DNA of 64,000 nucleotides, from contig JASANC010000124.1 of the NCBI GenBank assembly GCA_030248135.1, forward strand, positions 62,001-126,000, in the 5' to 3' direction. The stretch comes from Theristus sp. LFF4_11 (lineage: Eukaryota; Nematoda; Chromadorea; Monhysterida; Xyalidae). Under the pieces are notes generated by a model, which did no database searches, was not told the DNA's origin, and saw only the letters and a program-made list of their open reading frames with translations. Below, piece after piece: positions 1 to 14,700 of the stretch. Numbering within the stretch: the first letter of the stretch is position 1; each line of letters opens with the position of its first letter. The position numbers and the translations under genes are program-made.

Positions 1-1000
1 GCTGTAACGTATGTGTATCACTGTGCGTATGACCGGCGACCGCATGCGCGTTAATTTTTTCATAAATTATTTTTGGTTGCCAATAGTGTTATCCACACGT
101 GTTACATTGTACATTCACACCGGCAATCACGTGCTTGAGAAATTGAAAGAAGCGCCATCACAGTTGTGCGAGCGTTCCTATTTGTTTCCAAAATCACATG
201 ACTGTCACCAAGAAGCAAGGCGCTCTCTTTCCCGGATGGTACACACCTCTGGGCCGGGCTGCGCGATAACACACGGGGGCACAAGCCCATCGCACAATTC
301 ACACGAGCGCATTCGCACAACAGATGTATATTTTAAAGCTGACGTCATTTCAGCTAAAATGCTGCTTCAGCGCAGTCACTCAACGCTCAGTGGATGGCTG
401 CATCACAGACAAACAAAACAACGTGACTGCTAGTCGCTATTGCTGTGGTGTTGCCGCAACGTCATATTATCGATCGTTTTCTCACATTGCTCCGCAGAAC
501 AGCTTCCGAAACTAACCCACAGAAATACCAACAGAAAAAAAACTCATTTTGTGCACGTGAGCATTTGCGCGAGAACGCTGCTGTTCTGCTGTGCCGGGCG
601 TGCGGTTATGCACATTAGGCGTTTCGCAGCACTTACATTGTATCTGTTGACAGTGGAGACAGGCGCATGCTGGCACCACAACAAGAGCAAACGTTGAAAA
701 GGCAAACGTAATCAAAAATGTGTGGTCTTGGTTTGGTTGCATGGTTATTATACACAGGGTCACACCTTGATGAGCAAATGAACAGGAATTCGGGCGCACA
801 TCATTTGAATGCAAGTGCAAAATGGTGACGCGCCATTTCATCTCTCATTCAAGCTCAGTAATGCAATTGGCACAACATGCACTGAACCCCATCCCCATGC
901 CTTCCTCCACACTTAACGCACTTGTCCAACTTGTCCAAGGTTCAACGGACATGAAATCGCAAATAATTTAAGTGAATGAAATTGAAGAAAGTAAACGCAC
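1..1000. other. No gene seen; probable intron or flank
   Basis: I see no coding exon here. The stretch directly follows the splice donor that ends the minus-strand exon at 1001-1536, so it is probably the first intron of that gene, which continues beyond the left edge. It contains a CRE-like TGACGTCA near 341-348; I attach no function to it. Confidence 0.4.
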
Positions 1001-1536
1001 TTGGCACCGAAGGACGCTGCATCGTTAGCACTATCGGAGCCAGATCGCCCACTGTCCGGTCGATCAGAAGTAGTGCCGTTGTAACTGCCGTGTTCATCTG
1101 ACGAACTGTGGTCCAGCCATGAGCGCACGTTGTCGCTGCGACTCAAGGCAGCAATGCTGTGCAGGCCGACAGCTGTTTGCATTGTCGACGGCGTCGACGC
1201 GTCCTCGTTGTGCTGCAGAGGCGCTTCTGGCGACCAGCAAGTCGCCGTCGGCCATATGCCTTTCAGATCGGTGCTCGCGAACAGTGGCCCGTTGATGATG
1301 CTGCTGTTTGCGGCTGGTGATGCGGTCGTCTGTGGTGGTTGCTGACAACTTTGTGCGTTTTGTGGTTGCATGTTCTGTCCAGTGTCTGTCCATGGATTAT
1401 TCGGCGGCATCGGTGCCGTCGGAGTGCGAAGTTCATTCTGATAGAACTCCTCCATGTTTTGAATGTGATGCTCGTAACGTTGATAATCGCCACCGGTTGT
1501 CGATGATGAAGAGTAACACAAACTGCCAACAGCCAT
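1001..1536 (-). CDS. Probable first coding exon of a Ser/Gln-rich regulatory protein
   Basis: An open frame of about 178 codons starts at the ATG at 1536-1534 and ends at a possible donor (GCCAA|GTGCGT, phase 2) at 1001. The protein starts MAVGSLCYSSSS. It is rich in Ser, Thr, Gln, Asn and Pro, with a Gln/Pro patch in the middle (QQPPQTT) and a Ser/Asp-rich tail (SDRPDSGRSGSDS). Third positions are G+C-rich, unlike the AT-rich surroundings, which argues for real coding. The composition is typical of the disordered N-terminus of a transcription factor, but I recognise no domain and name no family. Later exons would lie to the left of the window. An untranslated or earlier exon further right is possible. 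Confidence 0.5.
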
Positions 1537-4500
1537 TAGAGGCAAATTATTTGGCAATTAAGTTTCCGTTGTTTCACAATATTTGCAGTCGCACTTTTCG
1601 TTTCAATTCCGTTCCTTCCAGCGAGTATCGCAGACGTTGTGTGTAAGCGCGACCTCTTTTATCGATATGATCTGCAAAATATGATCACGAGGTAGCGTCA
1701 AAACCAACATTTTTAAAATACAGAGAGCAACACGGTAAACTACGCTCGGTTGTGGTGTCGTCAACAACAAAAGCCATAAAGCGCATGACTCAGCAACGGT
1801 TGCCAACAAAAACATTGCTCTGTTGACGCGCGCTGTGTTTATGTGAGCGGACACACACATGAGTGCTCGTACATGTATGTGCTGTGTGTGTGTTGTGCGC
1901 ACAGCACAGCGTCAGTAAACATACGCCCACAGAGAAAATGACGCGCGTGCCACGGGAAACATCTAAACTGCTTGTGTATGTGGTGATGTTAGCACGCTGC
2001 GTCACACCCTTTGATGCCGCTCGTACCATACACACAGCAACATTCACGCGTTTGCAAAAAATACACGCACAACCACACAACGGTGGATAAATTGAAGTCT
2101 AGAAATTGCTGGAACACCAGATGACGTGTTCAGCGTTGCGTTTTACATTGAGAGCGTATGACTAAGACTCAATGAGAAAAAAAACACTGAAAGACGCGAA
2201 CATATCTGGGACAAAAAATGCAAACCGCATTGAAAGGCAGAAATTCTGCTGAACTGAAAAAAACAGTGGTGGCGCGGCAGTGCAGCAGAGGCACAGCACT
2301 CATTGGTGCTCAATGTGCAGCGCGTGGCAGCAACCAACAACAACTGCCATTGGCCGCTGTTCAAACAGCTGACTCGCGGTACAAGTCACTGACCGGCAGC
2401 AGTGAGCCTGCGTTTAGAAATGGAAAACAACGAAGAACAAGCTTGCAACATGTTTCGCAATATGTGCCAGAAAGCATGAATTGAATTTACACTGCTTCTG
2501 TTTTCCACTAAACTAAAAAGGTGGTCTGAAGAATTTAAAATCTCGATTCGACAAATCTCTGACATTTCGGACGCCTGTTAGTGTGAATTAACTCATAATC
2601 ACTGAAATTAGAATAAGTCAACAAAGCAATGATGCGCAGTGCCGCTTCCGATGTTTCCTGCAGCAGGCGTTTCGGGCATCGTGATTCCAATTGGTATTGA
2701 AATGGGACCTCAAACTATGTCAAAAGACACGTGTACACAAGAAAATTATTATTTGTGATGTGTTTCGTTTGAAGGAAAGCGAAAGCGCATCCGAAGTAGT
2801 GAGTGAGGTCGTGTGACGACTGCAGATGGCTGCATTGGCCGCTGTCCGACGGCGACTAAACAGCTGCGCATGCTGACGTGAACACGCGTACGCACACGAG
2901 CACACCGCCGGCGCTGACTGCTGCTGCGACAAAGTGCACGAGGCGGAGCGTTCGCTGTCGTGAGTAAACTGGCGCGAACTAGCCGCGAAGCACTGACTGG
3001 CACGGCATTATTTGCTGAAACGAGACGCCTGGGAGTGCGACTGCACGGTGCAGCACTGATGTCTTTGTCATCAGCAGCACTCGCTCGTGCAACATTGGGC
3101 TAAGCGAACATGCTGCAGTCGATAACAACAACACAGCGCTTTTTACACATCGCAGCAACAAAATAGACGATATTAGCAATATGATAATCAGAAGCGGTGC
3201 CTGTGTCTGTGGCATAGCCATTGGACGCGGAAGACAGTGCCTGTGTGTGTGTTGGCAGCCGTTGCAAGCAGCAGTGCCGTGCCAAGCGACTCACTGCACA
3301 CATTGTGTCACTGAGTGAGACACCCAGCCACACCAGCCACCGCCACGCCTGGGCCCGTCTGTCGTCGAGGTCACACGCAACACACGACACGCATTTTACA
3401 AAAAAAACTGTGCTTCGTTTTGCAATTTGCTTTGCGCCCAGAGGCGCTCGCGACGATCACGGTGGCGCCCCGGCACTCACTCGGCACGGACATGCGTGTG
3501 CGTGCGGACACATTGCACTGGCAGGGCTGCACGATCAGATGCGAATGGATGTTCGGCGATATATCAGCTATGGGTGCGCTCTCAAAACTGCTATTATATG
3601 CAGCCGAGCGGTGGCGCTTTTTACAGTAAACAACAAACAACGAACAGACACGCACATTCTATTGGCACATATGATATGCGGTATATTGGTGTCTGGAACA
3701 GACTGGTGGCAGTTGAGACAACAATGGCTGATACAGAAAAAGTGCCGAACGAGCGTCCCTAAGCTGGGCGGATGCTGAGCGAAGTCGTTGCAGTTTTTCG
3801 ACTTTCGGCGGTAAAAAAACGAAAAGGATGTCCAAAAAACAATGGCGAGATGAAAACAAATATTGGGAGCTCTTATTTGTTTTGAATCCAGCGAGTGATC
3901 TGATAAGCTTGCGCGCGCGTGAATTAAATTCAAAAGTGTGAAAAATTGTGTGCAATGAATATTTCAGTGTTTTTCTGTTCGCTCAGCCACAACACTTTTT
4001 TGGTTGAATTACAAAAGGAAACGCAGATGTGCCCAGCTGGGCCCGGTCAAAACGGAACATGTGCAAAATGTCGGGTATCGTTTTATGGGTGCGCATGAAT
4101 ATGCGCGTTAATAAAACAGACAGACAGTCGAGGTCAGTTGCATGGGCATGTGGCAGACAGAACGCCGGTGTTCCTTGTGTCGACTTTCTCACTCTTGTTC
4201 GTCACTGTCATCGTATTAAATTAAAAAGAAAACAGCAAATCAATGGCATGCACATTTATCGTTTGTACATGCAAGATGATTCACGTTTGTACTTGTACAG
4301 TTCACGGGTTATGATTTTAAACTCAAGCGATCCATTGGTTTAAAAAGAGGTACACTGAAGTTCGCAAACCGTAAACAATGCAATCTGGCTGCAAGACAGT
4401 CCTAGCTGGAAGTTGAACCGAGAACAACAAGTAATCAGTTCTGAACGCGCTAGTGTGCATCTGTGCTACCAGCAAAGCCGTTTGTAAAATTAATGACACA

Positions 4501-7500
4501 TGATTGCAACATGGTGACAGAGTTGTTGGCAGAACATGAAACCTAAAGAAGGTTTACAACCATCACGACACTGATTGCATTTGAATTGCAGCTCGCAAGG
4601 CTCAAGTGAATGGCGGTGACAGTTGCAGCTGCAGTGTGCAAGTGCGTGCTGTGCAACAAAATGCGTGCGTCCCGGGCGGAACGCAGTTTTGCTGGCACGA
4701 AGGACATTTTTATTATTGTCAGCAGTGCGTGCTACAACTACAACAGAGTGATTTTGCTGACCTCCACGGCAACGCCTGGCGCGGCAAGCAGCAACAGCCG
4801 AAAGAAAAACCAAACACACATGTGTGCGCGCGTGCGTGTGTGTGGTTAGAACTTACGCTCGTCTGTAACACGGTACGTGTGGTACAACCTAGATTCCGAT
4901 CGTTTTTCGCCGCTTAGTAACATGCACATCTTTGAATGAGGAACGCATGCACACCAACGACCAAAATCACGTTGCTTGCTGGATTATCACCAGCTAAGTT
5001 GTGCATTTGCACATTCTTCGTTTATTTGCGTAAGCGCTCTTCCCATTGATCATCATTGTTGATTGTGCTGCGTGCTCTGCATGCATGATGCGAACGCAGA
5101 ACTATGCGCGTGAAGATCGCGCAAAACAACAAAAACGTCAGTCGTGAACGAAGAATGCGTGTTTATGAGAATCGTGGCAAGCGGCGGTCGGCACAGATGC
5201 CATGGAGAACGCCGTGCACGCGTGGTGTGGAACGCGAACGGCAAGCTGCAGGAAGTTGCAGCAGAACAGAGACAGCAGACAAACAAACAATAACAGTGAA
5301 AGAAATCAGCGCTGTTTCGTGCAGTCAGTCGGTGCACGCGAACAGACCTGCAGAAAACACACGGCGACACAGGAGTGAAGTGGCACGGCTGTGGTGCGCC
5401 CGGAGAACGCCGTTCACGGTGGCCGCTTAACGACGAACGATTACAAACGTGTGTCACTGTGTGCTCAGCAACACGGCAGCACAGACGCTCGATACAAAAG
5501 CACACTGCACACGTCACCTGCTCTGCGAACGTGACATTGACGTTTCATTCGGCAGCTTCTGTCGTACAGAGGAAGTTTTGTCGACGGTCAAAGCGCGTGA
5601 CGCAACAACAAACAACCAAAACAAGGCACTCCACCAATAAATAACTTGCAGGCGTTTACGCGATTTTACACAGAAGAATCCTCGCAGAACAGTAGCAGTC
5701 TGCGCGTGAGAGAAGAGGAAATAATGTTTTCCGAGTTTATGAAAAAAATGAAATTTCGTGCGCGCAAGGCTACGTGCGCGTGCGGGCAGACTGGCTCGTG
5801 TCTGTGCAGTACCAGCCTAAACATCCGCCAACACGAACGCACCTGACCAGCTCTACACTCAGTGAGTGCAAATAAACAAATGCATCCAAGGGTGGTTGAG
5901 GCTGCAACAGCAGAGCACGCCGCTGGCTGTGTTGTGCAACGACGCATGATCAGGCGGAAAGAGCTCGCCAATCACAAGCATCATTGTCAATCTTGTTGGC
6001 AAGTTTGTAGTTTCGTTGCCGTAGGCGTCTGTGTCTGTCTGAAAAAACAGGCTGCATACACGAGTGGGCGCGAAAAATGAGGACACCGCACTTGTTAGTC
6101 GTTCTCCCTTCCCTTGCGTCATTATTGATGTACCTGCAAGCGATTTTGTGCTGCGTTCACTGATTTCACTGCGTGTGCGCTTTCGCACCTGGAAGTGCGC
6201 ATATTAACGCAGGAAAAACGGGACGCAACACAACTCGATGAACAAACACGACCAGATTCGATGGAGACACGCATGTGAAAAAAGAACAAGTAGAACGCAA
6301 ACGTGGCTGAAGGCAGAGTCATCGACCGAGTAACACAACGCTGTTCGTATTTTGGTCAAACGGCCAAAAGTACAAACTTTAGAAATATTGGTTCGGTTTG
6401 TGTCTGTCGCACAACGAGCGGATGTCGAACGAGGAAAATAAACAATTGACAACATATACTCACAGCCTTATTAGTATACATACTATCCTAAACGTGCGTG
6501 TGTATATGCAACAACGTTCAAGAGCAAACATAAACAGCCTGTGAGACAGCCACATAACAGCTGATGGGTGCAAATGTGCCTGTGCGGGGGCGCCAACTTT
6601 TAAAAATGACGACAGTTACAACAGCAACAAACAAGGTGGGAACCTTGACTGCAAAACATACAAACACATAACATCGTCACAAGCAAGAGCATTTGATCAG
6701 CATTGTAATCAATGTTTACACCATAATTCAGCGACACACACACTGCAATAGTAATGTTGACCACGTCAGCGAGTGGCAGTGTTTGGTGATTACTCATTGG
6801 CATGTCGTTCGTCAGTGTGCTGCCAGCGCTGCGCTTTACGCCTCTATTTGTTGCTACACCGACAGTGCAACGTGTGTTCACGCAGCAACTGCTAGGTGTC
6901 GTCGTGCAACAGAGCAATGAAACTGCTGCGCTGCTGTTACTAACACTGGACAATTCAATATTGTTTCAACATTTTTTGCCACGATTGATGCTTTAGACTT
7001 CAAGCCTTTCAACAGCATCATTACCAGATATACACAAACCAATTAACCAGAACAACTTGAGAAAAACTATATCATATCGTATCTTTTACAATAAAAAAAT
7101 CCAACTGTGGACTTGTCTATCCGCATTTGTCAGCGTGAAGGTCTACCCAATACAACACACGTCTGGCTTGTTTACATGTTGCACCTAGACCAGACGGCAA
7201 CACAGCAGACTACATTGGGTTGGTTTTTCTGAACTTAACAAACGTTGTCTGCATTGTTTTTTCAAACTGCCCAAGCTCTTTCGTTTTTGGCGGCACCGAA
7301 TGAAATATGGCGCGAACAAGCCGTTTTATAATGATGGTTTGAAACCAAAAAGTATGCGACAATTGAAGGTCGGAACGTTCTGGCTTGGTTGATTGGCGTC
7401 TAGACGCATTATTTACCGACATTGTTTCGAAGCGAAATATTTGGTCGTTCTGTAAATGCAGCAGAACAAACAGGCCACTGGACATACGATCAGCGCAGAC

Positions 7501-10500
7501 AACACACGATGACCTCATAATAATGAGCATGCATCGTGAGCAGACTCCGCACGGCGAAAGCTTTCAGCGAAAGCTAATCTTTCAATGGGTTCAAAACACA
7601 ATCAGCTAGACAAGAAAAGCATGCAAATAAACTTCATAATATCATAAACACACCAATAAAACTGATCAGAAAACATGAATAAATGAATGAATGGATAAAT
7701 AAACGACCAATGAATGAAAATGGCGCGGCTCATGTGGGTGCATGCGTGGTGTTGGTGTGTGTGTGTACCAAAATATCAGATACCTCCAGCATGGCAATAA
7801 GCACAGAAGACACGTGCAACAACAACACCACAGACAACATTCGAAATGCGTGGTTTGCTTCAATATTGTTATTGAACGTTTGAACAGGAATGGCGCCCAC
7901 CTACTGTAAGCAAGCAAACAGTAATTCACATATTATTATTATCTAAAAATGCGGAATCTATAAAAGGTAGAATATGGATTTGTGTAAGCAGTGAAACTTG
8001 GTTGACAACTGTTTTGTCTCTGATGTGGCTGGCACACGGAATGTGGTATGAGATGTGGTACATAAGAGCCATATTTTTGCGCCGTTAATTCTTATTTATC
8101 GTTACAGGAAGACCGCGTGCACAAAAGTTTCACGCGTTGGGGAAAAGCCGGACACCAAACCAGACGCATGACGTCATCCGACGTCTTTCGTCAGCTACCG
8201 TAACCCAATTTTGAATTCCCGCGGATTCTTGAAACGTTTTTCCTATCCCTGTGTGCAAAGGCATAGAGAACCGGGACTAAAATGAAAGATAATACACTAT
8301 TTTCCCATTTTTTGTTTTGGGATCTATTTCGCCAGTTTCCACAGCTTATTCGTCCGAAATCGATACGACTTTGGTTATTTGACTGCTATGTCGTCTTTTC
8401 GTTTGTTTAAGCTGAACATATGTTTGAATTTGAGTTCTTTAGCGGTTCTTAGTTTTGAAGCGGTTTTACAAATCTGTTTGCTGATGTGAAACTGTCAGTG
8501 TCATGGTCAAAACCACACATATTGATACGATCAACTAAAAAATAGCTAAGTTTTGGATTTCCTTTGGTTTTTAAGAAAAATAAAAGTTAAATTCCAACTC
8601 TCCGTTGTCTTTTACCCCTAGAAACCTTTTTGATTTGTCAAATAATGGTTAGTTTCACACGCAGAAATTGCAAATACACGTCAAAATACGCATTTTGCCG
8701 TCATTTTATTCAAAAAGGCTAAATTTGAGCCTTGGGAAACATCGTGAAAAAAGAATGTGAAGTTTGAAAAAATTGGAAGCTTTTATCTCAGGAAATGTTT
8801 TTATCTTAACAGTCCATTTTTAATAACACTGAAACTGCGTACACAATTTATGATATAGTCGAAAAAGGGGGAGAAGAATAAGTAACAGCTCCTTCAGAAT
8901 AAATCAATATGTAGAACATCACCACGAAAAAAATTCTCATGCGCATAGCATAACTGTGGATTATCTACCTGTGTGTAGGTAGAAGAAAAAATTATATGGA
9001 GCCATGAGTTCAGTTCCCGCTCAATTTTACCTAAGCTCATTTTATGCTCACAGAGCGAGGCAAAGTTATTTTGGAATTTTAGCGCGAACGTCCAATGAAC
9101 CATATTATGCCGGCATGCTCTGTCCGCTTCGCTAGCGAATGGGCCTGATGAGATTCTCATTTTTTCTTGTTTCTGCCAAAGAGCAGCCTCTCGCACGCCC
9201 ACTGACAGTAGCGGCATGTTGCGTTATATGCTTTAATCATGGACCTGGTTGGTATCTAAAAAGATATATTAACAATGAGAAAACTGCCTCGGCAAGCAAA
9301 ATAACTAGCCACGTAGCTGCATTGCATGTAAGAGAGCAGTGGTGTCAGTGAACGTGTACACGGCAAAGCCATACGAAGCTATATTGTATGAATAGAAGCA
9401 GCGGCAGTGAACGCGTCGGCGTTACGCAATATTATGTTCTGAACCAATTTTCAGCTGCGTTTACGTTGGTACATGAATGGATAGAAACATGAATGAACAA
9501 GCTGTACGCACGCTGCCGCCGCTAGCTTTCCGGTGAATGTCAGCTAGTGGAAAAGCAGACGACACCACAGAGTGCGTGTGCAAACTGTTGTCGCTGTGAG
9601 CATCGAATGTGATCGGTTGAGCGGCGGTGCTGCAAGCGAACCTGTCATGATGACATAATGAAGATGTGGCGCAAGGCTACTCACGCACGACACACACAAT
9701 GAACAAAGCTAGTGCAACGCTCTGTGGCGACTTGTGCCACAAGCGTCGTACACACATACATGTGTTGCACGTGGGCGTTGTTTTCCATCACATGATGTTC
9801 ATTCTGAAACCAAGCCGCAAAACTGCTCTTGGTCTATTTTAGTCGAGCATTTTCCCGTTTTTGCCTTCAGAACGTGGCTTAGTACAAACTTGAATAAACA
9901 CTTTGCAAAACCAACTGCATTATACTTCCATTCGTATTCCACCTGTTCAAACTGGACCATGTAATTACAAGTTCTTCCGTTGTTTTGTCTGTAAACGTCG
10001 AACAAACTGAAATAATAATTTGAAACATGCAGACAAAACAAATTTGATGTTCGAAAAACGCAAACAGAATGAATGTTTTCTGAACCAAGATTCAGAAATT
10101 TTTTTAACATAAATGTTGTTTTAAACGGTCGAGAAAACTAATCAGTTTGTAAACGTTCTAGTACTTCAACGGCATTAAGTAGACATTTATAGAATTTTGT
10201 TGCAGCAGATGATGACAATACTGATTTCGAAATGCGGTGAAACCACCGTGTGACGTGTTTGTTTCGCAAGTTTTTTCGAAATTCGGCGAAACAGTGTGAC
10301 TGTGATTGGACATGCGTTGCACATACCCGCATTTCAGGGTGCAGCGAGCGCACGAATTTAAATAAAAGCAGAAAGCCTTTTCAATTGTACATCTAAGTTG
10401 TTGTGTTTTTGTTTTTATATACTTCATGTTCGTGCTAGGATTTTTTCGTTCACTGCAACACGATTGGGAAATATCTGGCATTCTAGAAAAACACAACTCC

Positions 10501-11089
10501 TAGTCTATGACTGGTTTTCCCCAAGAATGAGAATACTAGAGTGCCTTATTTAATCGGCCAAACTGCAAATTCGACCGAATTCAATGCAGAAGCATTACCG
10601 TCATAACTGTTTTACAGCTCATGTTCAACAAGCATTGAAAAACGATACCTACAGTACATTGTACATATGTGTACAACCGATTTAAGAAAATGCAGACAAC
10701 AAAAGTCTGGATGAAGCAACAAGGCGCAACAGGCCGGTTGATGAATCAATCACGAGCGAACTTTCCACACGGCACCTTTTTCAACAAAAAATTAGCACCA
10801 TGAATTATTCCGGGTCGTCTCAAAATGTGTTGTGTATTGCAAGCCCACATAACACCAAGTTTTGCACTAAAAAGTAATAAAACATGGCTGCTGATATCAG
10901 TGCGTCTGATTGAAATGGATATGCTGTATAACACTGTGTATGATGTGATGATAACAACATGTGCACACGGCAGATGTTTTTTAGAATTATCGAATCATTC
11001 AAGAACGGTAAATGATGCCGCATAGAAAACGTGTATCGTCACAGTGTCATTGATCATGTTTTTGAGACGGGAGATTGTTAGAGCATATA
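1537..11089. other. Gene-free region
   Basis: About 9.5 kb in which I find no exon chain, no conserved protein and no RNA gene. Open frames on both strands are short, mutually overlapping and of low-complexity composition. Scattered TG/CA-rich tracts occur near 1850-2080, 3230-3500 and 4800-4850. It lies upstream of the exon at 1001-1536 and may hold its control regions. Confidence 0.45.
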
Positions 11090-11723
11090 CAGGATGATAA
11101 AACGTCAATTTTTAAAACGATTCGATCTCGCGACTGCATAATGTCTGAAGCTGAAATTTGCAGCGCTTATAGTCATTTGGTTTCCATTTGTGGTGTAAAA
11201 ATTTCAGCCAAAAATATTAACTCAGGTATGTAGGCACAAGAGTACTTTTATCCAAAATTTTACATTTTCACTGGTTTTTACATTTCAAGCATCAGGATAC
11301 ACGACATCATTATTTAAGTTTTCTTCTGGCAATATCACATCGTCTTCTGTTTCACTGTGACTTGCTCCGTAATTGTCTTGTTTTAATCGTTTAAACTGAT
11401 TTATGTGTCCACCTTTGAGCAGATCAGCAGTGACCGGTCGCTGCATCGCAAAGTTTTGCAAGGCTTCAGGCATCGCTTTCAAGCGATCATTGAAAACAAC
11501 GGTCTATCCCGATGCTTGAAAATGTAAAAAAAAACAGTGAAAATGTAAAATTTTGGATAACAGTACCGTTTCGCTTTACAGAGTCGATATTTTTGGCTAA
11601 AATTTTTACACAACAAATGGGAACCAAGTGACTATAAGCGCTGCAAATTTCAGCTTCAGATGTTAATGCAGTCGCGAGATCGAAGCGTTTTAAAAATTTA
11701 CGCTTTTTAATCAGCTTGTCCTG
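11090..11723. mobile_element. Fold-back element with mariner-like transposase tail
   Basis: Ends are CAGGATGATAAAACG on the left, preceded by TA, and the inverted CAGGACAAGCTGATT on the right. The inner arms at about 11113-11215 and 11575-11700 are inverted copies of each other. Between them, on the minus strand at 11285-11482, is a stop-terminated frame containing LPEALQNFAMQRPV and GGHINQFKRLK. This resembles the C-terminal tail of Tc1/mariner transposases (GGHIEQ-type motif). No catalytic domain is present, so this is a deletion derivative. Confidence 0.6.
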
Positions 11724-14700
11724 TGACACGGTAAAGGCCGAACAGCTGAACACTGCAAAATAAGTTGAAACGCTTTATGTCTATTTGCAAAATGTACCTG
11801 CGCTGGGCGACTGACTGACTGTCGTGCAGTGGGCCACAAGAGAACACAAAACACTTCTGTTTTTATGGGGGCGTCCTTGGGCCCGGGCAGCTAGTGACGC
11901 TGCTTGCACCGGGCCTGCACCTGCACAGACTTCCACACTGCTTTTACTGTTCCAACTTTTATTGACAGAACAGCGTTTCAAAGACCGACAAAGTTTTTTA
12001 ATGCCGAAAAAGAGAAATCAAGAAAATGACGGCGCTAGAAAAAGAAACAAAGAAGAACAAAGGTTTTCAGATCATTTGAATGATAAGCGTTTGAAATTGT
12101 CTGGATTTCTTTGAAATTAAATGAACGCGAATGGATGGACTTCAATCAGCTGACAATTTCTATATAAAACTAGAAATATCTGGCTAAAAAACAAACAGCC
12201 AGTGATGAGAGAGTGCAATTACGTTGCGCGGAACACAGGTGGGCAGCCACAACAAGCGCACGTCGCCTAGGACACCAGCACCCAGTGCAAACAACAATCA
12301 CTTGTAAACATTATCGTATTTCATTCGTTTTTCAGCTTCAGAATGTACGATGAACGCAAGATGAACAGCGACAAATTCAAAAAAACACACAATCGCACTC
12401 GCACGAACCCAATGGTCTGATAACCCTGGGAAGCGGTTGTTATGTTAACCAACTCCAGCTTGAGTGTGTCATGTGCTTGAAATGTGAAGTCAGAAACATA
12501 TAAAGCGCCATGGTGCAGAAGCAAGAAAGCGGGAAACACAGTTACACTTCAGCCAACTTTCTATTACTGAAGCGAGGTTTGTAAACTTTGCTAAAATCGA
12601 TGTGTATTTATTCGCAGACAGACAGACACAGACATGCATCTGGATCAGATGACGTGTCACGAGGAGCAGCTGACGGCTGCACTGCACACGCAGCAGCCGC
12701 TGTCAAAGGCCACACGTGTCGTTTGCGTCTGCCCTGACAGCGTCATCAATGCAGAGTGACTGCAACAGTGCACATGAACAGAGACCCGTTCGCAACGCAA
12801 GCAAACACATTTCACGGGTAATGCAGGTGCACTGTGACTGTAAACGGCTGACATTTTTTACGCCAATGAACTCTATTTTAGAGTGTTGTTATGTTTTTTT
12901 TTGGTATTCAACTCGGATCACGAAAAATAACAACTTGTGGTTTGGTTTGATATTGTTTGGTTTGACGTGGCTGATGCAGCTTAAAGGTATCTCAACAAAT
13001 TTGTTGCGCAATTTGTCGAGTAGGCGTTTTCAGTGAAGGCACAAACGTTTGTGACTCACCTCTCAAACAGTTACGCAGTCACTGGCATGCACAAAATGCT
13101 GAGAAATATTTGAACAAATTGGTAGTAAGAATCTTGTTGGGTGTTGAGAAAACTTGACGTACAAAATGAAAACACGTTTGCTTTGTTTGCAATTGGAGGC
13201 TGATGAATGCAACGCTTTTTGTAGAATTACAGCACTGCACGCAATGACAGACAATGGAACGATATTAAGGAAGAACAAGTTTGGCGAATCAGTATTCACT
13301 ACGTCAGATATTTTTAACACTTTTGGGCCTTTGTTGAACACAGCAGACAATAAGACCAATCTACCGATTTGGAATGATGAATAACCAACAATTACAGTTT
13401 TGCAGCAATTCGCAGATGGGCATCACGAAACACGTTCGCGCACATGCAAATACACAATAATGTATCACGCTAATGAGAGTAATGTGTAACTGAAAATACA
13501 AACTTGATCTGCATTGTTTTCTTTGAACTTGACTGCATACAATGCATGTAAATTTCATAGATTCCGTTTCTGTGCACAGCAAACGAAACTGATCGTTATT
13601 ACGCGGCGCGTGTATTTCACGGACACAGACACCGACACACACCAGTTTTCGACGGTGAGATAATGCAAGCGCGTTCGTGCGTCACACGAGTGTTCGACAA
13701 CACTACTGCACCCTAAATTGCAACAAAAAGCAAATGCTCTAAATCAATACATCGAATAGATATTAATCACAGAGCGATTGTGTTGTCGTTACAAAAGTTT
13801 GGTTTTTCAGCGAACACCGTTCACCGAGCAAAGCGACAGCTCAGCCGGCACAGTGCAGCGATGCGGCGACACGAAAAACGTTTTTTTACAAAACCACCCA
13901 TTACGAGCCATATGAGAACGAAATATGCATTATGCTAAAATTATTCACCATAGAGTCTGGAACAATGTTTCTTCACCTTTTTCTCCAAAATACACCAAGA
14001 GTGCTCCAGCGGTAAGTTGGCACCGCGGTCGGTACGGTTGCAAAACAACCAACAAAACGGACGTTTTATCAAAAAAAACTTGTGGAACGAATAATAATCG
14101 ATGAGAAAAACACCGAACACGAGGACACGGGCGCGCACACTCATAACAATGCAAATTTACAAACATTGTTCGCGATTTTATGCAGACGGTTCTGTTCGGT
14201 TGACTGTTCTGAATCTTGAAAACAATTGTTGTTATTGCGCTGAAATTTTATAACCATAAACTCATTTGTTTCAGCCCTAAAATTTCAAATCATTATTTGT
14301 TTTTGAATTTCTAATCATCGACTTGCAAAATTTGAATTTCAATCATTGACATGCAAAGCAAAATGCAAGCGCAGAGTTGAAGAGTGATTTGAGAATGCAA
14401 CATAAACTCTACTCTTTTTGCCGTTTTTAATTTTAATTTTTTTTCGCGAGCGTTCTAAAAGAAATGCGATTCATTCCGATGTCCACATAATGTGTGTATG
14501 GGAACGTACAACTTTGTGTGTCCGTGATTCACTGCAGTGCATCGATACGCATCTCTTCTTTTTGAAACAGGCAAACGAGTAGAAAAAATATGTAAAGTTA
14601 CATATTATCTTTCTTGTTGAACATGTCATAATATGTATTTACACGCACAGAAAGGGAAAATGTTTCACGGCAACGCGATAATTTAAAATCAGCAGAACTG